A stretch of 64,000 nt of DNA from Kosakonia sp. H02 (GTDB lineage: Bacteria > Pseudomonadota > Gammaproteobacteria > Enterobacterales > Enterobacteriaceae). Within the stretch, counting starts at the first letter, position 1. Every line of letters begins with the position of its first letter. A program made the position numbers and the translations under genes. A model generated the notes under the pieces. The model was not told the origin of the DNA, searched no databases, and saw nothing but the letters and a program-made list of their open reading frames with translations. Of the stretch, positions 19,783 to 30,707 are shown piece by piece. The stretch is from positions 1,798,001 to 1,862,000 of the forward strand of contig CP131915.1 in the NCBI GenBank assembly GCA_030704225.1. Direction: 5' to 3'.

Positions 19783-20149
19783 TTTTTGCGCCTCGTTATC
19801 ATCCAAAAATCGCCATGGGAATCTCGAAGAGAAGCCACGGTTAAATCCTTCACCGGGGGCATTGCTCACTGACAACTCTGCAGATATCTTTACCGATATC
19901 CTTGGCTTATGCCGAGCACCCCTGGCGATGTAAAGTCTACAACGTAGTTGGAAACTTACAAGTGTGAACTCCGTCAGGCATATGAAAAAAAAGGCTTTGT
20001 GTACACAATATTTAACATTTGTGACGCAAATTTGTCCGACACTTATAATCTGCAAAGCACGCCGCACAGGCTTTGTGGCTGTATTTCACTAATAAATTTG
20101 AAAAGCTGGCGATTGCGAAAAATAATCCCAGGAAAACTCCTAAATTTAC
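19783..20149 (-). promoter_or_regulatory. ompA promoter and long 5' leader
   Basis: On the minus strand a promoter TTGTAA (19956-19961), 16-bp spacer, TAGACT (19934-19939) matches the E. coli ompA promoter region almost base for base. It implies a leader of about 145 nt. In E. coli this leader stabilises the mRNA and is the target of the sRNA MicA near the ribosome site; the conserved sequence just before the start supports the same here. The rest of the gap to sulA shows nothing else I can support. Confidence 0.8.
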
Positions 20150-20659
20150 TCAATGATACAAATTCGAGTGAATTTTTATCCCGGAAAGCTGTCTCGCACC
20201 GAGAGGATTATGGCGGATTGGGCGCATAACGAAGCCAATTGCATTACCTTCTTCTGCGGCCACAGCTAATCGACGATGCTCATCCTCTGTCAACTCTTCT
20301 GCATGCCAGCCAATCACAACGCTGTAATTGCCAGTTCGCAAAGCGCGAATCATTGACTCCAGCGTTAAGCCGGGAGAGAGCTGATTGATCTGCATAACCT
20401 TAGTCAGCGGCAGGCCGGCGGACTGCACCCATTCACGGCTCAGTTTCTGTTGAGGCGTAAGCCACAACTGCCAGCGAGACTGTTGACCAAGCTGTTGCAG
20501 TAAGGGCAACAAGAGTAATTGCGTCATCATGGGCTGGTCTTCATGGTAGACAACCTCGCTAATCAGCCCGGTAGCGATGCTGGTGGATTCAACGTGATTC
20601 AATGTGTTGAGCGCGGAAGCGAGAGTTGTTGAACGATTAGCGTAGTCTGAAGTGTACAT
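20150..20659 (-). CDS. sulA: SOS cell-division inhibitor SulA
   Basis: SulA binds FtsZ and blocks division during the SOS response; Lon degrades it afterwards. The 169-residue length equals E. coli SulA. The central block ([20 protein letters not shown]) is identical and the C-terminus ends SNLYH, the Lon-recognition tail with terminal histidine. The N-terminal 30 residues are diverged, as in other enterics. The ATG ([10 protein letters not shown]) is chosen by homology; the longer frame crosses the LexA box. A near-consensus SOS box lies 21 bp upstream. Confidence 0.96.
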   Translation of the reverse strand: MYTSDYANRSTTLASALNTLNHVESTSIATGLISEVVYHEDQPMMTQLLLLPLLQQLGQQSRWQLWLTPQQKLSREWVQSAGLPLTKVMQINQLSPGLTLESMIRALRTGNYSVVIGWHAEELTEDEHRRLAVAAEEGNAIGFVMRPIRHNPLGARQLSGIKIHSNLYH

Positions 20660-20680
20660 AATCAATCCAGCCCTGTGGGT

Positions 20681-20700
20681 TACTGTATAAACATACAGTA
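20681..20700 (-). promoter_or_regulatory. LexA (SOS) box of sulA
   Basis: TACTGTATAAACATACAGTA is a full 20-bp SOS box with perfect CTGT/ACAG arms at the spacing LexA requires, directly upstream of sulA. Confidence 0.96.
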
Positions 20701-20875
20701 ACCTTTGAATGTTCAAAGATCAATCTCATTTTCTGAAAGTATCTCGCATTTTTGTTTTGTCCCTGCTAATCAATGCAAAATTCGCTTGCCGTCCTGCTCG
20801 CAGTTGCCTATGTTCCTGAGTACTGGATCCGCGATTAAAAATCTGCTTTACCAAGTGATTTATAAGGGAAAAATC

Positions 20876-21496
20876 ATGGAAGACCTATCTTATCAACGGA
20901 TATATCAATCGCGCGAATATCTCACTTCGCTCGGAAAAATTAGCCATCGCGCCCACTTCGGTGGCTATAGCCTGTCAGTAGATAACATCGTTTTTGCTAT
21001 GGTCGCAGAAGGGAAACTCTACTTACGGGCCTGCGATGAAAGCGCAGAATATGATGTAGTCCGGCAAGCTCCGTTGTTGACGCTTAACAAGCGGGGCCGT
21101 CATGTATCGTTAAATTACTACTTTGTCAGTGATAGTTTGTGGGGCGATCGCGCATTGCTGCTGCAACTTTCAACGATTGCCCTGGATGCCGCACGGCGTG
21201 AAAAAGCGCAGCGCGATGCACATTTTCGCCTGCGCGATCTGCCCAATCTTTCCTGCCAGCTTGAGTTTCAATTACATGAAGCTGACATAAAGGATGTACA
21301 GACGCTGCGACTTCTCGGGGCAAAAGTCTGCTGGCTAAGGCTACGTAAAATGAATAAACAATTGGGTGTGAAAGTGCTATTTGCGCTTGAAGGAGCCATC
21401 GTTGGGGTCCATGAAGCTGCGCTCCCGGCGGCACGACGCCGGGAGTTAATTGACTGGTTCAACGACGTAACGAAAAAAGGATCTCATTCTTTTTAA
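20876..21496 (+). CDS. sxy: Competence co-regulator Sxy/TfoX
   Basis: Sxy (TfoX) works with CRP to activate genes with CRP-S promoters, including natural-competence genes. The 206-residue protein has an N-terminal TfoX_N domain (residues about 5-105) and a C-terminal TfoX_C helix-hairpin domain with LRLLGAKVCWLRLR. The ATG (MEDLSYQRIYQS) matches the start of E. coli Sxy (209 aa); the upstream in-frame extension overlaps the sulA promoter and is rejected. It overlaps the 3' end of convergent yccS by 4 bp. The 160 bp upstream hold its promoter, which I cannot define. Confidence 0.93.
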   Translation: MEDLSYQRIYQSREYLTSLGKISHRAHFGGYSLSVDNIVFAMVAEGKLYLRACDESAEYDVVRQAPLLTLNKRGRHVSLNYYFVSDSLWGDRALLLQLSTIALDAARREKAQRDAHFRLRDLPNLSCQLEFQLHEADIKDVQTLRLLGAKVCWLRLRKMNKQLGVKVLFALEGAIVGVHEAALPAARRRELIDWFNDVTKKGSHSF

Positions 21497-23719
21497 ACAA
21501 TATGGCTTTTCAAGCGACACACTTCCGGCAATAACGCAATCAACAGGCCTATCTGTTGCAAAACAAGCGGCTCTTTGCTGTCAGGGCGCGGATCCAGGTT
21601 TTTAATGCGCTGCGACAGGTTGACGAGTGTTTCCTGCACACGGTCTTGATCGGCCGGTAAATGATGGAGTGCGTCGTCGACATAACAAACTGCGTCGTCG
21701 AGCAGGCGCAAAATATCCGGTTGGGTGAGCTTTTCGCGGTGTGCGCCTAACGCGGAAATATAACTGGTAAAAGTATGGTTCAGACATAACAGACGGAAGG
21801 CCATCTCGCGAAGTTCAGGTGAAGTGCCGGGTTCCGACGACATATTTGATACGACTGAGGCCAGCTCTGCATCGCGGTTGTAAGCGTTGCGGCGCGCGAT
21901 ACGATATGCAAGGCGGTTATCGCGCCCCTGGTGATATTGTTCAAGTATGGCGTCAAGATATCGGCAGTTGGCATCAAAAGCTTGTTCGGTCACGCGCGGC
22001 AGGTGCCTGAAGCGCCAGTCAGGCCAGATAAAACTAACGGCAGCCCAGGCGATGGCACAGCCAATCAATGTATCAATGATTCGCGGGACAGCGACCTCAA
22101 ATCCTTCGCCCAGCAGGTTAAAACAGAGCAGTACCAACAGCGTGATAAACATAGTGGCATGGGCGTACTGCACAGTGCGAAAGGCGAAAAACAAGACACC
22201 GGTAATGACAATAAGCACCAGTTGCCCTTCATGAGAAGGAACAAAATAGAGTATCGGGAGGCCTATGGCGACCCCTACCAGCGTACCGATAACGCGCAAG
22301 CTCAGGCGATGACGCGTTGCGTTATAGTTCGGCTGACAGACAAACAGGCTGGTAAGCAATATCCAGTAGCCATGCTGTAAGCCGGTTATTTGTATAAAGG
22401 CATAGCCGATACAAAGCACCACTGACATACGTACTGCATGGCGAAAAAGCGCCGATTCCGGCGTGAGATTTTGGCGCAGCCGCAGCCAGGTATCGTTGAA
22501 GCCACTCAGGCTGTCATCAGCAAGCTGGTTCTCTGTCTCACCCGACAATTGAGGCTGTGGCTGACCTGATTCAATACTTGCCAACTGGGCGTCGATAGCC
22601 CGGAGGTTATCGAGTAGAAATCCGAGCGCGTTCAGGTGTTCTTGCTCTGTTGTCCCGCTGGCATGAATTCGGCCCAATGCTGCGTCAAGATGGACGAATA
22701 CGCGCTCGAAGCGGTTGTCATGCTGGTAAGGCACGCGCAATAAAATGGCGCGGGCAAGCTGGGCGCATGCCTGAGACTGCATAGACAAAAGGCGCTGGAA
22801 GCGGAACATGACGTCGCTGTAACGAAAATGCTCGCGCAAAAAAAATGGCGCGGGCAAGCTGGGCGCATGCCTGAGACTGCATAGACAAAAGGCGCTGGAA
22901 GCGGAACATGACGTCGCTGTAACGAAAATGCTCGCGCAAAATTTGATATTGAATATGCGATGAACTTGCGCGTTCATGGATATCCTGCGCCGCAAAGTAG
23001 TAATGCAAAGCCTGCCGCGTGCTGCGCTGCCCGCGATCTCCGCGTAGGCGTGTCAGCATTGTTGCTTTGGTTTGATTAAGCGTGGCGACCAATTGGCCGT
23101 TCGCCAATGCGAGATCGTATAAAGGTGCCTGGCTTGCATCTTCAATATCCGGGTCAAACAGGCGGGATTTCAGTTCAAGGTAGTGCGCCAGTTGCTCATA
23201 ACTGCGGGCCAGATTGTCCTGAAGGGCGCGAACAGGGAAGACCACATGGCCGATCAGCGTCAGCAGATTAAACCATACTGCACCGGCCAACAGTAATAAC
23301 GGTTGCTGGTACCACTGCTCAAAGAGCGAAATGCCCAGCATGGTGTAAACCGCAATTAAGAGCGCACCGAATGCAATGGTTGCATAGCGCTGACCAAGCC
23401 CACCCAGCAAAATGAAGCCAATGGTCGAGCTGACAAGCCCGAGAGCAAACAACCATGGCCACGGAAATAACAATTCCACCGAAGCCGAGGCAATAAAAAA
23501 CGAGATAAGGGTGATTATCAGGTTTTTTAGCCGCCCGCTCAGGCGGTCATCCAGATCGGCCAGCGCAGCGGCCACCACGCCAAGCGTCAAAGGAATGGTC
23601 AGCTTTACTTCGCCGAGCAGCCAGGGCAATGCGGCTGTACCGCAAAGGGCGATAAAAATCCTGACGTTATAAAGCCAGGCACTGTTCCATGTGTAACGGC
23701 GAAGTAGAGGGCTCAACAT
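21493..23719 (-). pseudogene. yccS: yccS, inner-membrane protein disrupted by a 100-bp tandem duplication
   Basis: YccS is a YccS/YhfK-family inner-membrane protein of unknown transport role with two membrane blocks and an FUSC-like domain. The reading frame is intact from the start MLSPLLRRYTWNSAW to about residue 290, then an exact second copy of 100 bp shifts the frame; the remaining C-terminal part continues in another frame to the normal end. Removing one copy restores a single frame of 708 residues (E. coli YccS 717). The upstream product would be cut soon after the first membrane block. A recent mutation or an assembly error are both possible. Its 3' end overlaps sxy by 4 bp; yccF lies 15 bp upstream. 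Confidence 0.9.
22742..22941. repeat. Exact 100-bp tandem duplication inside yccS
   Basis: Positions 22742-22841 and 22842-22941 are identical and directly adjacent, beginning AAAATGGCGCGGGCAAGC. The flanking bases differ (T at 22741, T at 22942). The unit is not a multiple of three and so breaks yccS. Confidence 0.97.
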
Positions 23720-23734
23720 AGTAGCGCAGTCCGG

Positions 23735-24181
23735 TTACTGAAAACGACGACGGGCATTGGCTTCACGCGCGGCACGAGCTGTTTCCACCGAAACGACGCG
23801 TCGACCCACAGGCCAGAGAGCGATGGCGGCAATTTTGAAATTTGCTACGCCAACCGGAATACCAATAATGGTCAGACATTGAGCTACCCCGGCGACGATA
23901 TGCATCACGCATAGCCACCAGCCAAACAATACAAACCAGAGAATGTTCAACAGGGTACCGCCTGCGTTCAACAGGCTGTTCTTGCTTTGTGGCGTAAGTT
24001 CATCGACGTGGATTGCCTCATTTCCCCACGGAATGAGCGAGAGTTTCGTAATTTCCCAGCAGGAACGCGTCAGAGGAAGAGTGATGATCAGCAGGACACT
24101 GACCACCGTTGCCAGTAGCCAGCCTAATGTAGTGGCGAAACCGCCAAGAACAAAGTTCAGTATATTCAAAATGGTACGCAT
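23735..24181 (-). CDS. yccF: YccF domain inner-membrane protein
   Basis: YccF is a 148-residue membrane protein with two tandem YccF (DUF307) domains; the repeated LNILxFVLxG motif (residues about 5-15 and 78-88) marks each. Length matches E. coli. The function is unknown; proteins of this family are often paired with YccS, as here (15 bp upstream of yccS, same strand). The ATG is divergent from helD. Confidence 0.93.
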   Translation of the reverse strand: MRTILNILNFVLGGFATTLGWLLATVVSVLLIITLPLTRSCWEITKLSLIPWGNEAIHVDELTPQSKNSLLNAGGTLLNILWFVLFGWWLCVMHIVAGVAQCLTIIGIPVGVANFKIAAIALWPVGRRVVSVETARAAREANARRRFQ

Positions 24182-24303
24182 AAAGCCTCAGTGCAAGCCT
24201 GTGTTCAGAGAATCCCGGCAATTGTAACGACTTTTTGGACTGGAGCGCCAATTCTCTGACGGGTAAACTGGCAATCATTGCCACAAGCTGAGAACAACAC
24301 GTC

Positions 24304-26358
24304 ATGGAACTGAAAGCGACTTCACTTGGGAAACGTCTGGCGCAACACCCTTACGATCGCGCGATTATACTCAACGCGGGCATCAAAGTGGCGGGCGATC
24401 GGCATGAATACCTTATTCCGTTCAATCAGTTGTTGGCAATTGAATGCAAAAGAGGGCTGGTTTGGGGAGAGATGGAGTTCCAGCTTGCTGATAAAAAAGT
24501 GGTGCGGCTACATGGTACCGAATGGAGTGAAACACTGCGTTTTTATCATCTCTTAAATGAGCGTTGGCGCAACTGGAGCGCTGAAATGAGCGAGGTAGCA
24601 GCAGGGGTTTTATCCGCTCAGTTAGATCTCATTTCCGGGCGTATTGAACAAACAAAGTGGCTGACGCGTAAACAAATTCAAGGATTGCAGCACCAATTGC
24701 AGCAGGCATTTCACGCGCTTCCGCTGCCGCTCGGCCGTCTGACGGAATTTGATAACTGCCGCGAGCTTTGGCGACAGTGCCAGGCGTGGCTTAACGATGT
24801 GGAAGGGCGTCGGGCGCAGCATAATCAAACATACACTGACGCCATGCTAACGCAATATGCTGCCTTTTTTGAACACATAGAAACCTCACCGTTAAATCCG
24901 GCGCAGTCGCGGGCCGTGGTTAATGGCGAGCAAGCCTTATTGGTGCTTGCCGGAGCCGGCAGTGGCAAAACGTCAGTACTGGTTGCAAGAGCAGGATGGT
25001 TGCTCGCGCGAGGTGAGGCAGCCGCTGACCAAATTCTGTTGCTTGCCTTTGGCCGTAAAGCGGCGCAGGAGATGGATGAACGCATCCGCGAACGGTTGCA
25101 TACCGATGAGATAACCGCACGTACTTTTCATGCGTTGGCGTTACATATTATCCAGCAGGGAAGCAAAAAGGTGCCGGCACTAAGCGAATTAGAAAACAAT
25201 ACTGCCGCGCGTTTAACCTTGTTGACCACGACCTGGAGCCAGCAGTGCAGCGAGAAAAAAGCGCAGGCAAAAGGCTGGCGACAGTGGCTGGAAGAGGAGA
25301 TGGGATGGAATGTGCCAGAAGGTAATTTTTGGGAAGATGAGAAATTGCAACGACGCATTGGACCAAGGCTGGATCGCTGGATTGGACTGATGCGTATGCA
25401 GGGTGGCACGCAGGCGGAGATGATCGCCAGCGCACCGGAAGAGATTCGGGAATTGTTCAGTAAGCGCATTAAGCTGATGGCCCCGTTGATGAAAGCCTGG
25501 AAAATGGCACTCAAAGCAGAAAATGCCGTCGATTTCTCCGGGCTTATTCATCAGGCAGTTAATGTGCTGGAAAAAGGGCGCTTTATTAGCCCGTGGAAAC
25601 ATATCCTGGTAGATGAATTTCAGGATATCTCGCCACAGCGCGCAGCGTTGCTGGCTGCATTGCGTAAGCAGAACTCGCAGACAACATTGTTTGCGGTAGG
25701 TGACGACTGGCAGGCCATTTATCGCTTTAGTGGTGCGCAGCTCTCGCTGACGACTGCCTTCCATGACTATTTCGGCGAAGGGGATCTTTGTGCCCTTGAT
25801 ACGACTTATCGTTTCAACTCGCGAATAGGCGAAGTCGCTAATCGCTTTATTCAGCAAAACCCCTGGCAACTCTCTAAGCCACTCAACAGCCTGACGGCAG
25901 GCGATAAAAAAGCTGTGACGTTGTTGGCGCAGGAACAGCTCGACGCGTTACTCGACAAACTCAGTGGTTACGCGACGCCGGAAGACAGGATCCTGGTGCT
26001 GGCGCGCTATCATCATGGAAAACCCACCTGCCTGGAAAAAGCCGCTACCCGCTGGCCAAAACTCCAGCTCGATTTTATGACTATTCACGCCAGTAAAGGC
26101 CAGCAAGCGGACTATGTCATTGTGGTTGGTCTGAAAGAAGGGCAAGACGGTTTTCCTGCGCCAGCGCGAGAATCCATCATGGAGCAAGCGTTGCTACCCC
26201 AGGCAGAAGAGTTTCCTGATGCAGAAGAACGTCGGTTACTTTATGTCGCGCTGACGCGTGCGCGTAAACGTGTCTGGTTGCTCTTTGATAAAGAAGACCC
26301 ATCGCGTTTCGTCGAAATACTCAAGTCACTGGAAGTGCCTGTGGCGAGAAAACCTTGA
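24304..26358 (+). CDS. helD: DNA helicase IV
   Basis: HelD is a UvrD/Rep-type superfamily 1 3'-5' DNA helicase. The 684-residue length equals E. coli HelD. An N-terminal non-helicase region (about 1-190) precedes the Walker A motif LAGAGSGKTSVL (about residue 218), Walker B VDEFQDISP, motif III GDDWQAIYRFSGA and motif VI VALTRARKRVW. This enteric protein is distinct from the RNA-polymerase-recycling HelD of Gram-positives. It is a single gene convergent with mgsA. Confidence 0.97.
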   Translation: MELKATSLGKRLAQHPYDRAIILNAGIKVAGDRHEYLIPFNQLLAIECKRGLVWGEMEFQLADKKVVRLHGTEWSETLRFYHLLNERWRNWSAEMSEVAAGVLSAQLDLISGRIEQTKWLTRKQIQGLQHQLQQAFHALPLPLGRLTEFDNCRELWRQCQAWLNDVEGRRAQHNQTYTDAMLTQYAAFFEHIETSPLNPAQSRAVVNGEQALLVLAGAGSGKTSVLVARAGWLLARGEAAADQILLLAFGRKAAQEMDERIRERLHTDEITARTFHALALHIIQQGSKKVPALSELENNTAARLTLLTTTWSQQCSEKKAQAKGWRQWLEEEMGWNVPEGNFWEDEKLQRRIGPRLDRWIGLMRMQGGTQAEMIASAPEEIRELFSKRIKLMAPLMKAWKMALKAENAVDFSGLIHQAVNVLEKGRFISPWKHILVDEFQDISPQRAALLAALRKQNSQTTLFAVGDDWQAIYRFSGAQLSLTTAFHDYFGEGDLCALDTTYRFNSRIGEVANRFIQQNPWQLSKPLNSLTAGDKKAVTLLAQEQLDALLDKLSGYATPEDRILVLARYHHGKPTCLEKAATRWPKLQLDFMTIHASKGQQADYVIVVGLKEGQDGFPAPARESIMEQALLPQAEEFPDAEERRLLYVALTRARKRVWLLFDKEDPSRFVEILKSLEVPVARKP

Positions 26359-26361
26359 ATT

Positions 26362-26381
26362 CAGGCGGCTCAGGCCGCCTG
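26362..26381. terminator. Hairpin between helD and mgsA
   Basis: CAGGCGGC-TCAG-GCCGCCTG is a perfect 8-bp stem with a 4-base loop between convergent stop codons. T-rich sequence follows in the helD direction. Confidence 0.75.
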
Positions 26382-26384
26382 CGT

Positions 26385-26843
26385 TTATTTCAGCCGTTCA
26401 GCAAGATAGCGTTGGTAATCCGGGATAAGAATATCGACGCTGTTGTTGAACTGCGGCGATTCGATAATAAAATCGGCGGTGGAGAGGTTGGTCGCGACCG
26501 GAATATTCCACACTGTGGCCAGGCGAAGCAGCGCTTTCACATCGGGATCGTGCGGAACCGCATTCAGGGGATCCCAGAAAAAAATCAAAACATCAATTTT
26601 GCCTTCTGAAATGAGGGCACCTACTTGTTGATCTCCCCCCATCGGCCCGCTCAGCATCGCGTTCACATTAAGACCCGTCGCGCGCTGAATTAAATTACCT
26701 GTTGTTCCGGTGGCGTACAGTTCATGTGTTGCCAGCACGGGCTGATGCCGTTCAACCCACTTCATTAACATCTGCTTGCAGTGATCGTGTGCGACCAGCG
26801 CAATTTTTTTACGCACGGGTAAGGTGCGGGTTGTTGATTCCAT
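26385..26843 (-). CDS. mgsA: Methylglyoxal synthase
   Basis: MgsA converts dihydroxyacetone phosphate to methylglyoxal, a bypass that relieves sugar-phosphate stress. The 152-residue length equals E. coli MgsA. Conserved catalytic features are the GPMGGDQQ loop with the catalytic aspartate, the histidine in [11 protein letters not shown], and phosphate-binding residues ATGTTGN. It is divergent from yccU. Confidence 0.98.
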   Translation of the reverse strand: MESTTRTLPVRKKIALVAHDHCKQMLMKWVERHQPVLATHELYATGTTGNLIQRATGLNVNAMLSGPMGGDQQVGALISEGKIDVLIFFWDPLNAVPHDPDVKALLRLATVWNIPVATNLSTADFIIESPQFNNSVDILIPDYQRYLAERLK

Positions 26844-26979
26844 AATCGGTTTCCATCAGTGATTTTTGCTACAGATTACTGGAAGCACCTGATGCTGCAA
26901 GAGAAGCGGGTAAAAAAAACGGAAAATGGTTGAGTTCGCCTGTTTGATTTACACTTTGTGAAATCGCCCGGAGGAAACC

Positions 26980-27393
26980 ATGAAAGAAACCGATATTGCC
27001 GAGATTTTACAATCGACTCAAACCATTGCACTGGTCGGTGCGAGTGATAAACCTGACCGCCCCAGTTATCGTGTTATGAAATACTTGCTGGATCAGGGTT
27101 ACCATGTGATCCCCGTTTCACCAAAAGTGGCGGGCAGCACGCTTCTTGGGCAGCAGGGTTATGCAACTCTTGCCGATGTGCCAGAGAAAATCGATATGGT
27201 GGATGTGTTTCGCAACTCAGAGGCCGCATGGGGCGTGGCGCAAGAAGCCATTGCTGTCGGAGCAAAAACGCTCTGGATGCAGTTGGGTGTGATTAATGAG
27301 CAGGCGGCAGTGCTGGCGCGAGAAGCAGGGCTGCAAGTAGTTATGGATCGCTGCCCGGCGATCGAAATCCCTCGTCTGGGGTTGGCGAGATAA
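26980..27393 (+). CDS. yccU: CoA-binding domain protein YccU
   Basis: A 137-residue Rossmann-fold protein of the CoA-binding family, with the dinucleotide-type loop [15 protein letters not shown] at the N-terminus. The function is unknown; E. coli YccU is the same length. An AGGAAAC ribosome site precedes the ATG. It is a single gene between mgsA (divergent) and hspQ (convergent). Confidence 0.95.
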   Translation: MKETDIAEILQSTQTIALVGASDKPDRPSYRVMKYLLDQGYHVIPVSPKVAGSTLLGQQGYATLADVPEKIDMVDVFRNSEAAWGVAQEAIAVGAKTLWMQLGVINEQAAVLAREAGLQVVMDRCPAIEIPRLGLAR

Positions 27394-27420
27394 ATATACC
27401 CCGCGATGAGCGGGGTATAT
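27394..27420. terminator. Bidirectional terminator between yccU and hspQ
   Basis: ATATACCCCGC / GCGGGGTATAT forms an 11-bp perfect stem with a 5-base loop, filling the gap between the two convergent stop codons. Confidence 0.85.
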
Positions 27421-27756
<336 letters not shown>

Positions 27757-27798
27757 TTAGATACCCTCAAATGTGGGGGCGCGGCTCCAAAATTCAAG

Positions 27799-28989
27799 TT
27801 ACATGACGCGACAGGCAAACCCTTTCAGATAGAGCCCTTCCGGGTAGGTAGCGATCACCGGGTGATCGGCGGCCTGACGGAACTGGTCTATAAATTGTAT
27901 ATCACGACCAGCATCTAATGCGGCATCTGCGATGATTTTCTGAAATAAATCTGTGGTCATCAATCCTGAGCAGGAGAACGTCAGCAGCACACCGCCAGGA
28001 TTTAAAAGCTGAATAGCCAGCATGTTGATGTCTTTATAGCCGCGGCAAGCGCCCATCAACTGGCTTTTGTTTTCAACAAATTTCGGCGGATCCATAACGA
28101 TCACATCGAATGTTTCTCCTTGATCGCGATATTTACGCAGGAGCTTAAATACGTCGTCGCGCACAAATTCTGCTTTGCTGAGATCCAGTTTGTTCAGCGT
28201 AATGTTCTGCTTCGCGACATCCAGCGCTTCCTGAGATGTATCGACGCTCACGACCTCGCGGCAGCCGCCCATCAGCGCAGAAACGGCAAAGCCGCCTGTG
28301 TAGGAAAAACAGTTTAAAACACGTTTGTCTGCCACGTAGCGACGAGTTGCCAGACGACTGTCGCGCTGATCAAGGTAATAGCCGGTTTTGTGTCCGCCCT
28401 GAATATCGACAAACAGCTTCATGCCATTCTCTTCGATCGGTAACAATGCCGGAGGCAGCTCGCCCAGAACTGGGCCCTGCGTTAATTCCAGGCCTTCTTT
28501 TTTACGTACTGCAACATCGCTGCGATCGTAAATGGCGCACTCTGGGTAAAGAGATTGAAGAGCAGATAGCAGAGCCGGGCGCTGATATTCTGCACCTGCG
28601 CTCAGAAGTTGCAGCACCAGGAAATTGCCGAAGCGGTCAATCGTCACACCTGGCAATCCGTCAGATTCGCCAGCAATCAGACGGTAACTATCCAGCCCGT
28701 CACGCTGGGCAAGCCAGTCGCGCCACTGCTGCGCTTGTTGTAGGCGGCGAGTGAAAAAAGCAATATCGATAGTTTCATCTTTATCGAATGTCCAGATACG
28801 GGCACGGATCTGCGAGGCAGGGGATAATGCGCCTCGTGCCAGCCATTTGCCCTGGTGATTGACAATATCAACGGTTTCACCGAGGCTGGCCTTGCCTTCC
28901 ATACGCGCAACGGCACCGGAGAAAACCCAGGGATGACGACGCAATAATGACTTCTCGCGTCCTTTGGCTAACACTAAACGTACACTCAT
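27799..28989 (-). CDS. rlmI: 23S rRNA m5C1962 methyltransferase
   Basis: RlmI (YccW) methylates C1962 of 23S rRNA. The 396-residue length equals E. coli RlmI. It has an N-terminal PUA domain (about 1-75), a middle EEHEE-type domain and a C-terminal Rossmann methyltransferase domain with [15 protein letters not shown], the DPPKF motif and the catalytic cysteine in FSCSGLM. It is divergent from yccX. Confidence 0.97.
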   Translation of the reverse strand: MSVRLVLAKGREKSLLRRHPWVFSGAVARMEGKASLGETVDIVNHQGKWLARGALSPASQIRARIWTFDKDETIDIAFFTRRLQQAQQWRDWLAQRDGLDSYRLIAGESDGLPGVTIDRFGNFLVLQLLSAGAEYQRPALLSALQSLYPECAIYDRSDVAVRKKEGLELTQGPVLGELPPALLPIEENGMKLFVDIQGGHKTGYYLDQRDSRLATRRYVADKRVLNCFSYTGGFAVSALMGGCREVVSVDTSQEALDVAKQNITLNKLDLSKAEFVRDDVFKLLRKYRDQGETFDVIVMDPPKFVENKSQLMGACRGYKDINMLAIQLLNPGGVLLTFSCSGLMTTDLFQKIIADAALDAGRDIQFIDQFRQAADHPVIATYPEGLYLKGFACRVM

Positions 28990-29081
28990 ATTCGGCTATT
29001 CTGTTGGCTGAAGAAAATGGGCGCTATTGTCACGGGTTCGCCGGGCAAATGCAACGCGCTCACACTGAAAGGAGACTGGAT

Positions 29082-29363
29082 ATGGCACAAGTTTGCACTA
29101 TCGCCTGGGTACACGGCATCGTGCAGGGCGTTGGTTTTCGCTATACGACGCAGCATGAAGCTCAGCGTTTAGGGTTAACGGGCTATGCCCGTAATCTTGA
29201 TGATGGCAGCGTAGAAGTTGTTGCCTGTGGCGAAGCAGAAAAGGTCAATAAATTGATTGAATGGCTAAAAGCCGGTGGGCCTCGCAGCGCCCGGGTTGAC
29301 AGAGTTCTGAGCGAACCGCATCAACCCGACAGGGAATGGAGCGACTTTGGCATCCGTTATTAA
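29082..29363 (+). CDS. yccX: Acylphosphatase
   Basis: YccX hydrolyses the carboxyl-phosphate bond of acylphosphates. The 93-residue protein has the signature [10 protein letters not shown] with the catalytic arginine and the second motif [17 protein letters not shown] with the catalytic asparagine. The ATG follows AAAGGAGACTGGAT; an in-frame extension upstream overlaps rlmI and is rejected. Its stop overlaps tusE by 4 bp on the opposite strand. Confidence 0.96.
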   Translation: MAQVCTIAWVHGIVQGVGFRYTTQHEAQRLGLTGYARNLDDGSVEVVACGEAEKVNKLIEWLKAGGPRSARVDRVLSEPHQPDREWSDFGIRY

Positions 29364-29689
29364 ATGCACTTTACCGGTTTGGGCAGGCCGGCAATCTTCG
29401 TTGCCTGCTTTGCTGGCCCTTTCGGAAACAGGCGATACAAATAACGGCTGTTGCCTTTCTCTTCACCATATTTATTCGCCATGGCTTTCACCAGCATACG
29501 AATAGCGGGAGATGTGTTGAATTCCAGATAGAATTCGCGCACGAAGCGTACCACTTCCCAGTGTTCCGCAGAGAGCGTAATGCTCTCTTGTTCAGCGATA
29601 ATTTCTGCCAGCGCTTCGCTCCACTGCGCCGTCTCTTTCAGATAGCCTTCGCTATCGGTTTCAATTTCTTTGCCTTCAAAGATCAACAT
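29360..29689 (-). CDS. tusE: Sulfurtransferase TusE
   Basis: TusE (DsrC family) accepts sulfur from TusBCD and passes it to MnmA for 2-thiouridine synthesis in tRNA wobble positions. The 109-residue product matches E. coli TusE. The essential penultimate cysteine is present in the C-terminal tail KPVKCI. The start MLIFEGKEI follows E. coli; a longer frame upstream would cross the yccA terminator. Confidence 0.97.
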   Translation of the reverse strand: MLIFEGKEIETDSEGYLKETAQWSEALAEIIAEQESITLSAEHWEVVRFVREFYLEFNTSPAIRMLVKAMANKYGEEKGNSRYLYRLFPKGPAKQATKIAGLPKPVKCI

Positions 29690-29727
29690 AGGGTTCACAA
29701 CATCAGTCAATAACGGCGGGAGTGTAG

Positions 29728-29757
29728 CAAAAAACAAAGCCCCGCATAAGCGGGGCT
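29728..29757 (-). terminator. Intrinsic terminator after yccA
   Basis: In the minus direction AGCCCCGC / GCGGGGCT forms an 8-bp stem followed by a U-rich tract (complement of CAAAAAACAAA), placed 18 bp after the yccA stop. Confidence 0.88.
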
Positions 29758-29775
29758 CTCAGCAAAAGGATTTGT

Positions 29776-30435
29776 TTAATCTCTGCTGGCGAATCCCAGA
29801 ATGCTCAGCAGACTTACAAAGATGTTGTACAGCGACACATACAGGCTGACAGTGGCACGAATATAGTTCGTTTCGCCGCCGTGGATGATGTTGCTGGTTT
29901 CAAATAGAATTGCGCCGCTGGAAATAAGGATAAACACTGCGCTAATTGCCAGGTGCAGGGCGGGCAGCTGCAAGAAGATATTCGCCACCATACCAATCAG
30001 AACCACGACAATGCCAGCCATCAACATACCGCCAAGGAAAGACATATCTTTGCGTGTGGTCAGCACATAAGCGGAGCAGCAAAAGAAAACTAACGCGGTA
30101 CCGCCGAGTGCCAGGGCAATGACATCTCCCATTCCCGCCGACAGATAAGCATTCAGAATCGGCCCAAGGATATAACCGAGGAATCCGGTAAAGGCGAACG
30201 CAGCCAGAATCCCACTCGGCTTATTCGCCAGTTTATAGGTCAAAAACATCAGGCCATACATGCCAACCAACGTCAGGATCAGACCTGGAGAAGGCAGCAT
30301 TAACACAGTACTGGCTGTTGCAGTGATAGCGGAAAATGCCAGGGTCAGGCTTAAAAGAAAATAGGTATTGCGAAGAACCTTGTGCGTGCTCAGCAGGGAT
30401 GTGCGGTCACGCGATGAAGTAATAAGACGATCCAT
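29776..30435 (-). CDS. yccA: BAX-inhibitor-1 family membrane protein, FtsH modulator
   Basis: YccA is an inner-membrane protein with seven hydrophobic segments of the BI-1 (TMBIM) family. In E. coli it is a substrate and modulator of the FtsH protease and protects jammed SecYEG. The 219-residue length matches E. coli; the start [15 protein letters not shown] is supported by homology, and the upstream extension is rejected. Its C-terminal ends LGFASRD as in E. coli. A terminator follows. Confidence 0.97.
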   Translation of the reverse strand: MDRLITSSRDRTSLLSTHKVLRNTYFLLSLTLAFSAITATASTVLMLPSPGLILTLVGMYGLMFLTYKLANKPSGILAAFAFTGFLGYILGPILNAYLSAGMGDVIALALGGTALVFFCCSAYVLTTRKDMSFLGGMLMAGIVVVLIGMVANIFLQLPALHLAISAVFILISSGAILFETSNIIHGGETNYIRATVSLYVSLYNIFVSLLSILGFASRD

Positions 30436-30707
30436 GAGCCACTCTCTTATGACAGATGTAATTAGCACTGGAGTCTAGGAAAGACTCGTTTGCGGACAAA
30501 GCTGTTTTACCCATCTTTACTCATCTTACAAGCCCATCAGTGCGGTAATTACTGCCAGAAAATTGCCGCCGGACAGCGTAACGGGATAAATGTGATGTAG
30601 CGCCATATTTGTCTCTTATATGTCATTGAAATGTATTGTCGTCTAACCTTTAGCACGTTAAGAGTGTAATTGCGTCGTCATAACATTAATTTCCAAGGCG
30701 AAAGGAC

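Noticed and set aside
20043..20048. Plus-strand TATAAT between ompA and sulA
   Set aside because: It would drive transcription antisense to sulA; there is no gene or known RNA to support it, and such hexamers are frequent in AT-rich gaps.
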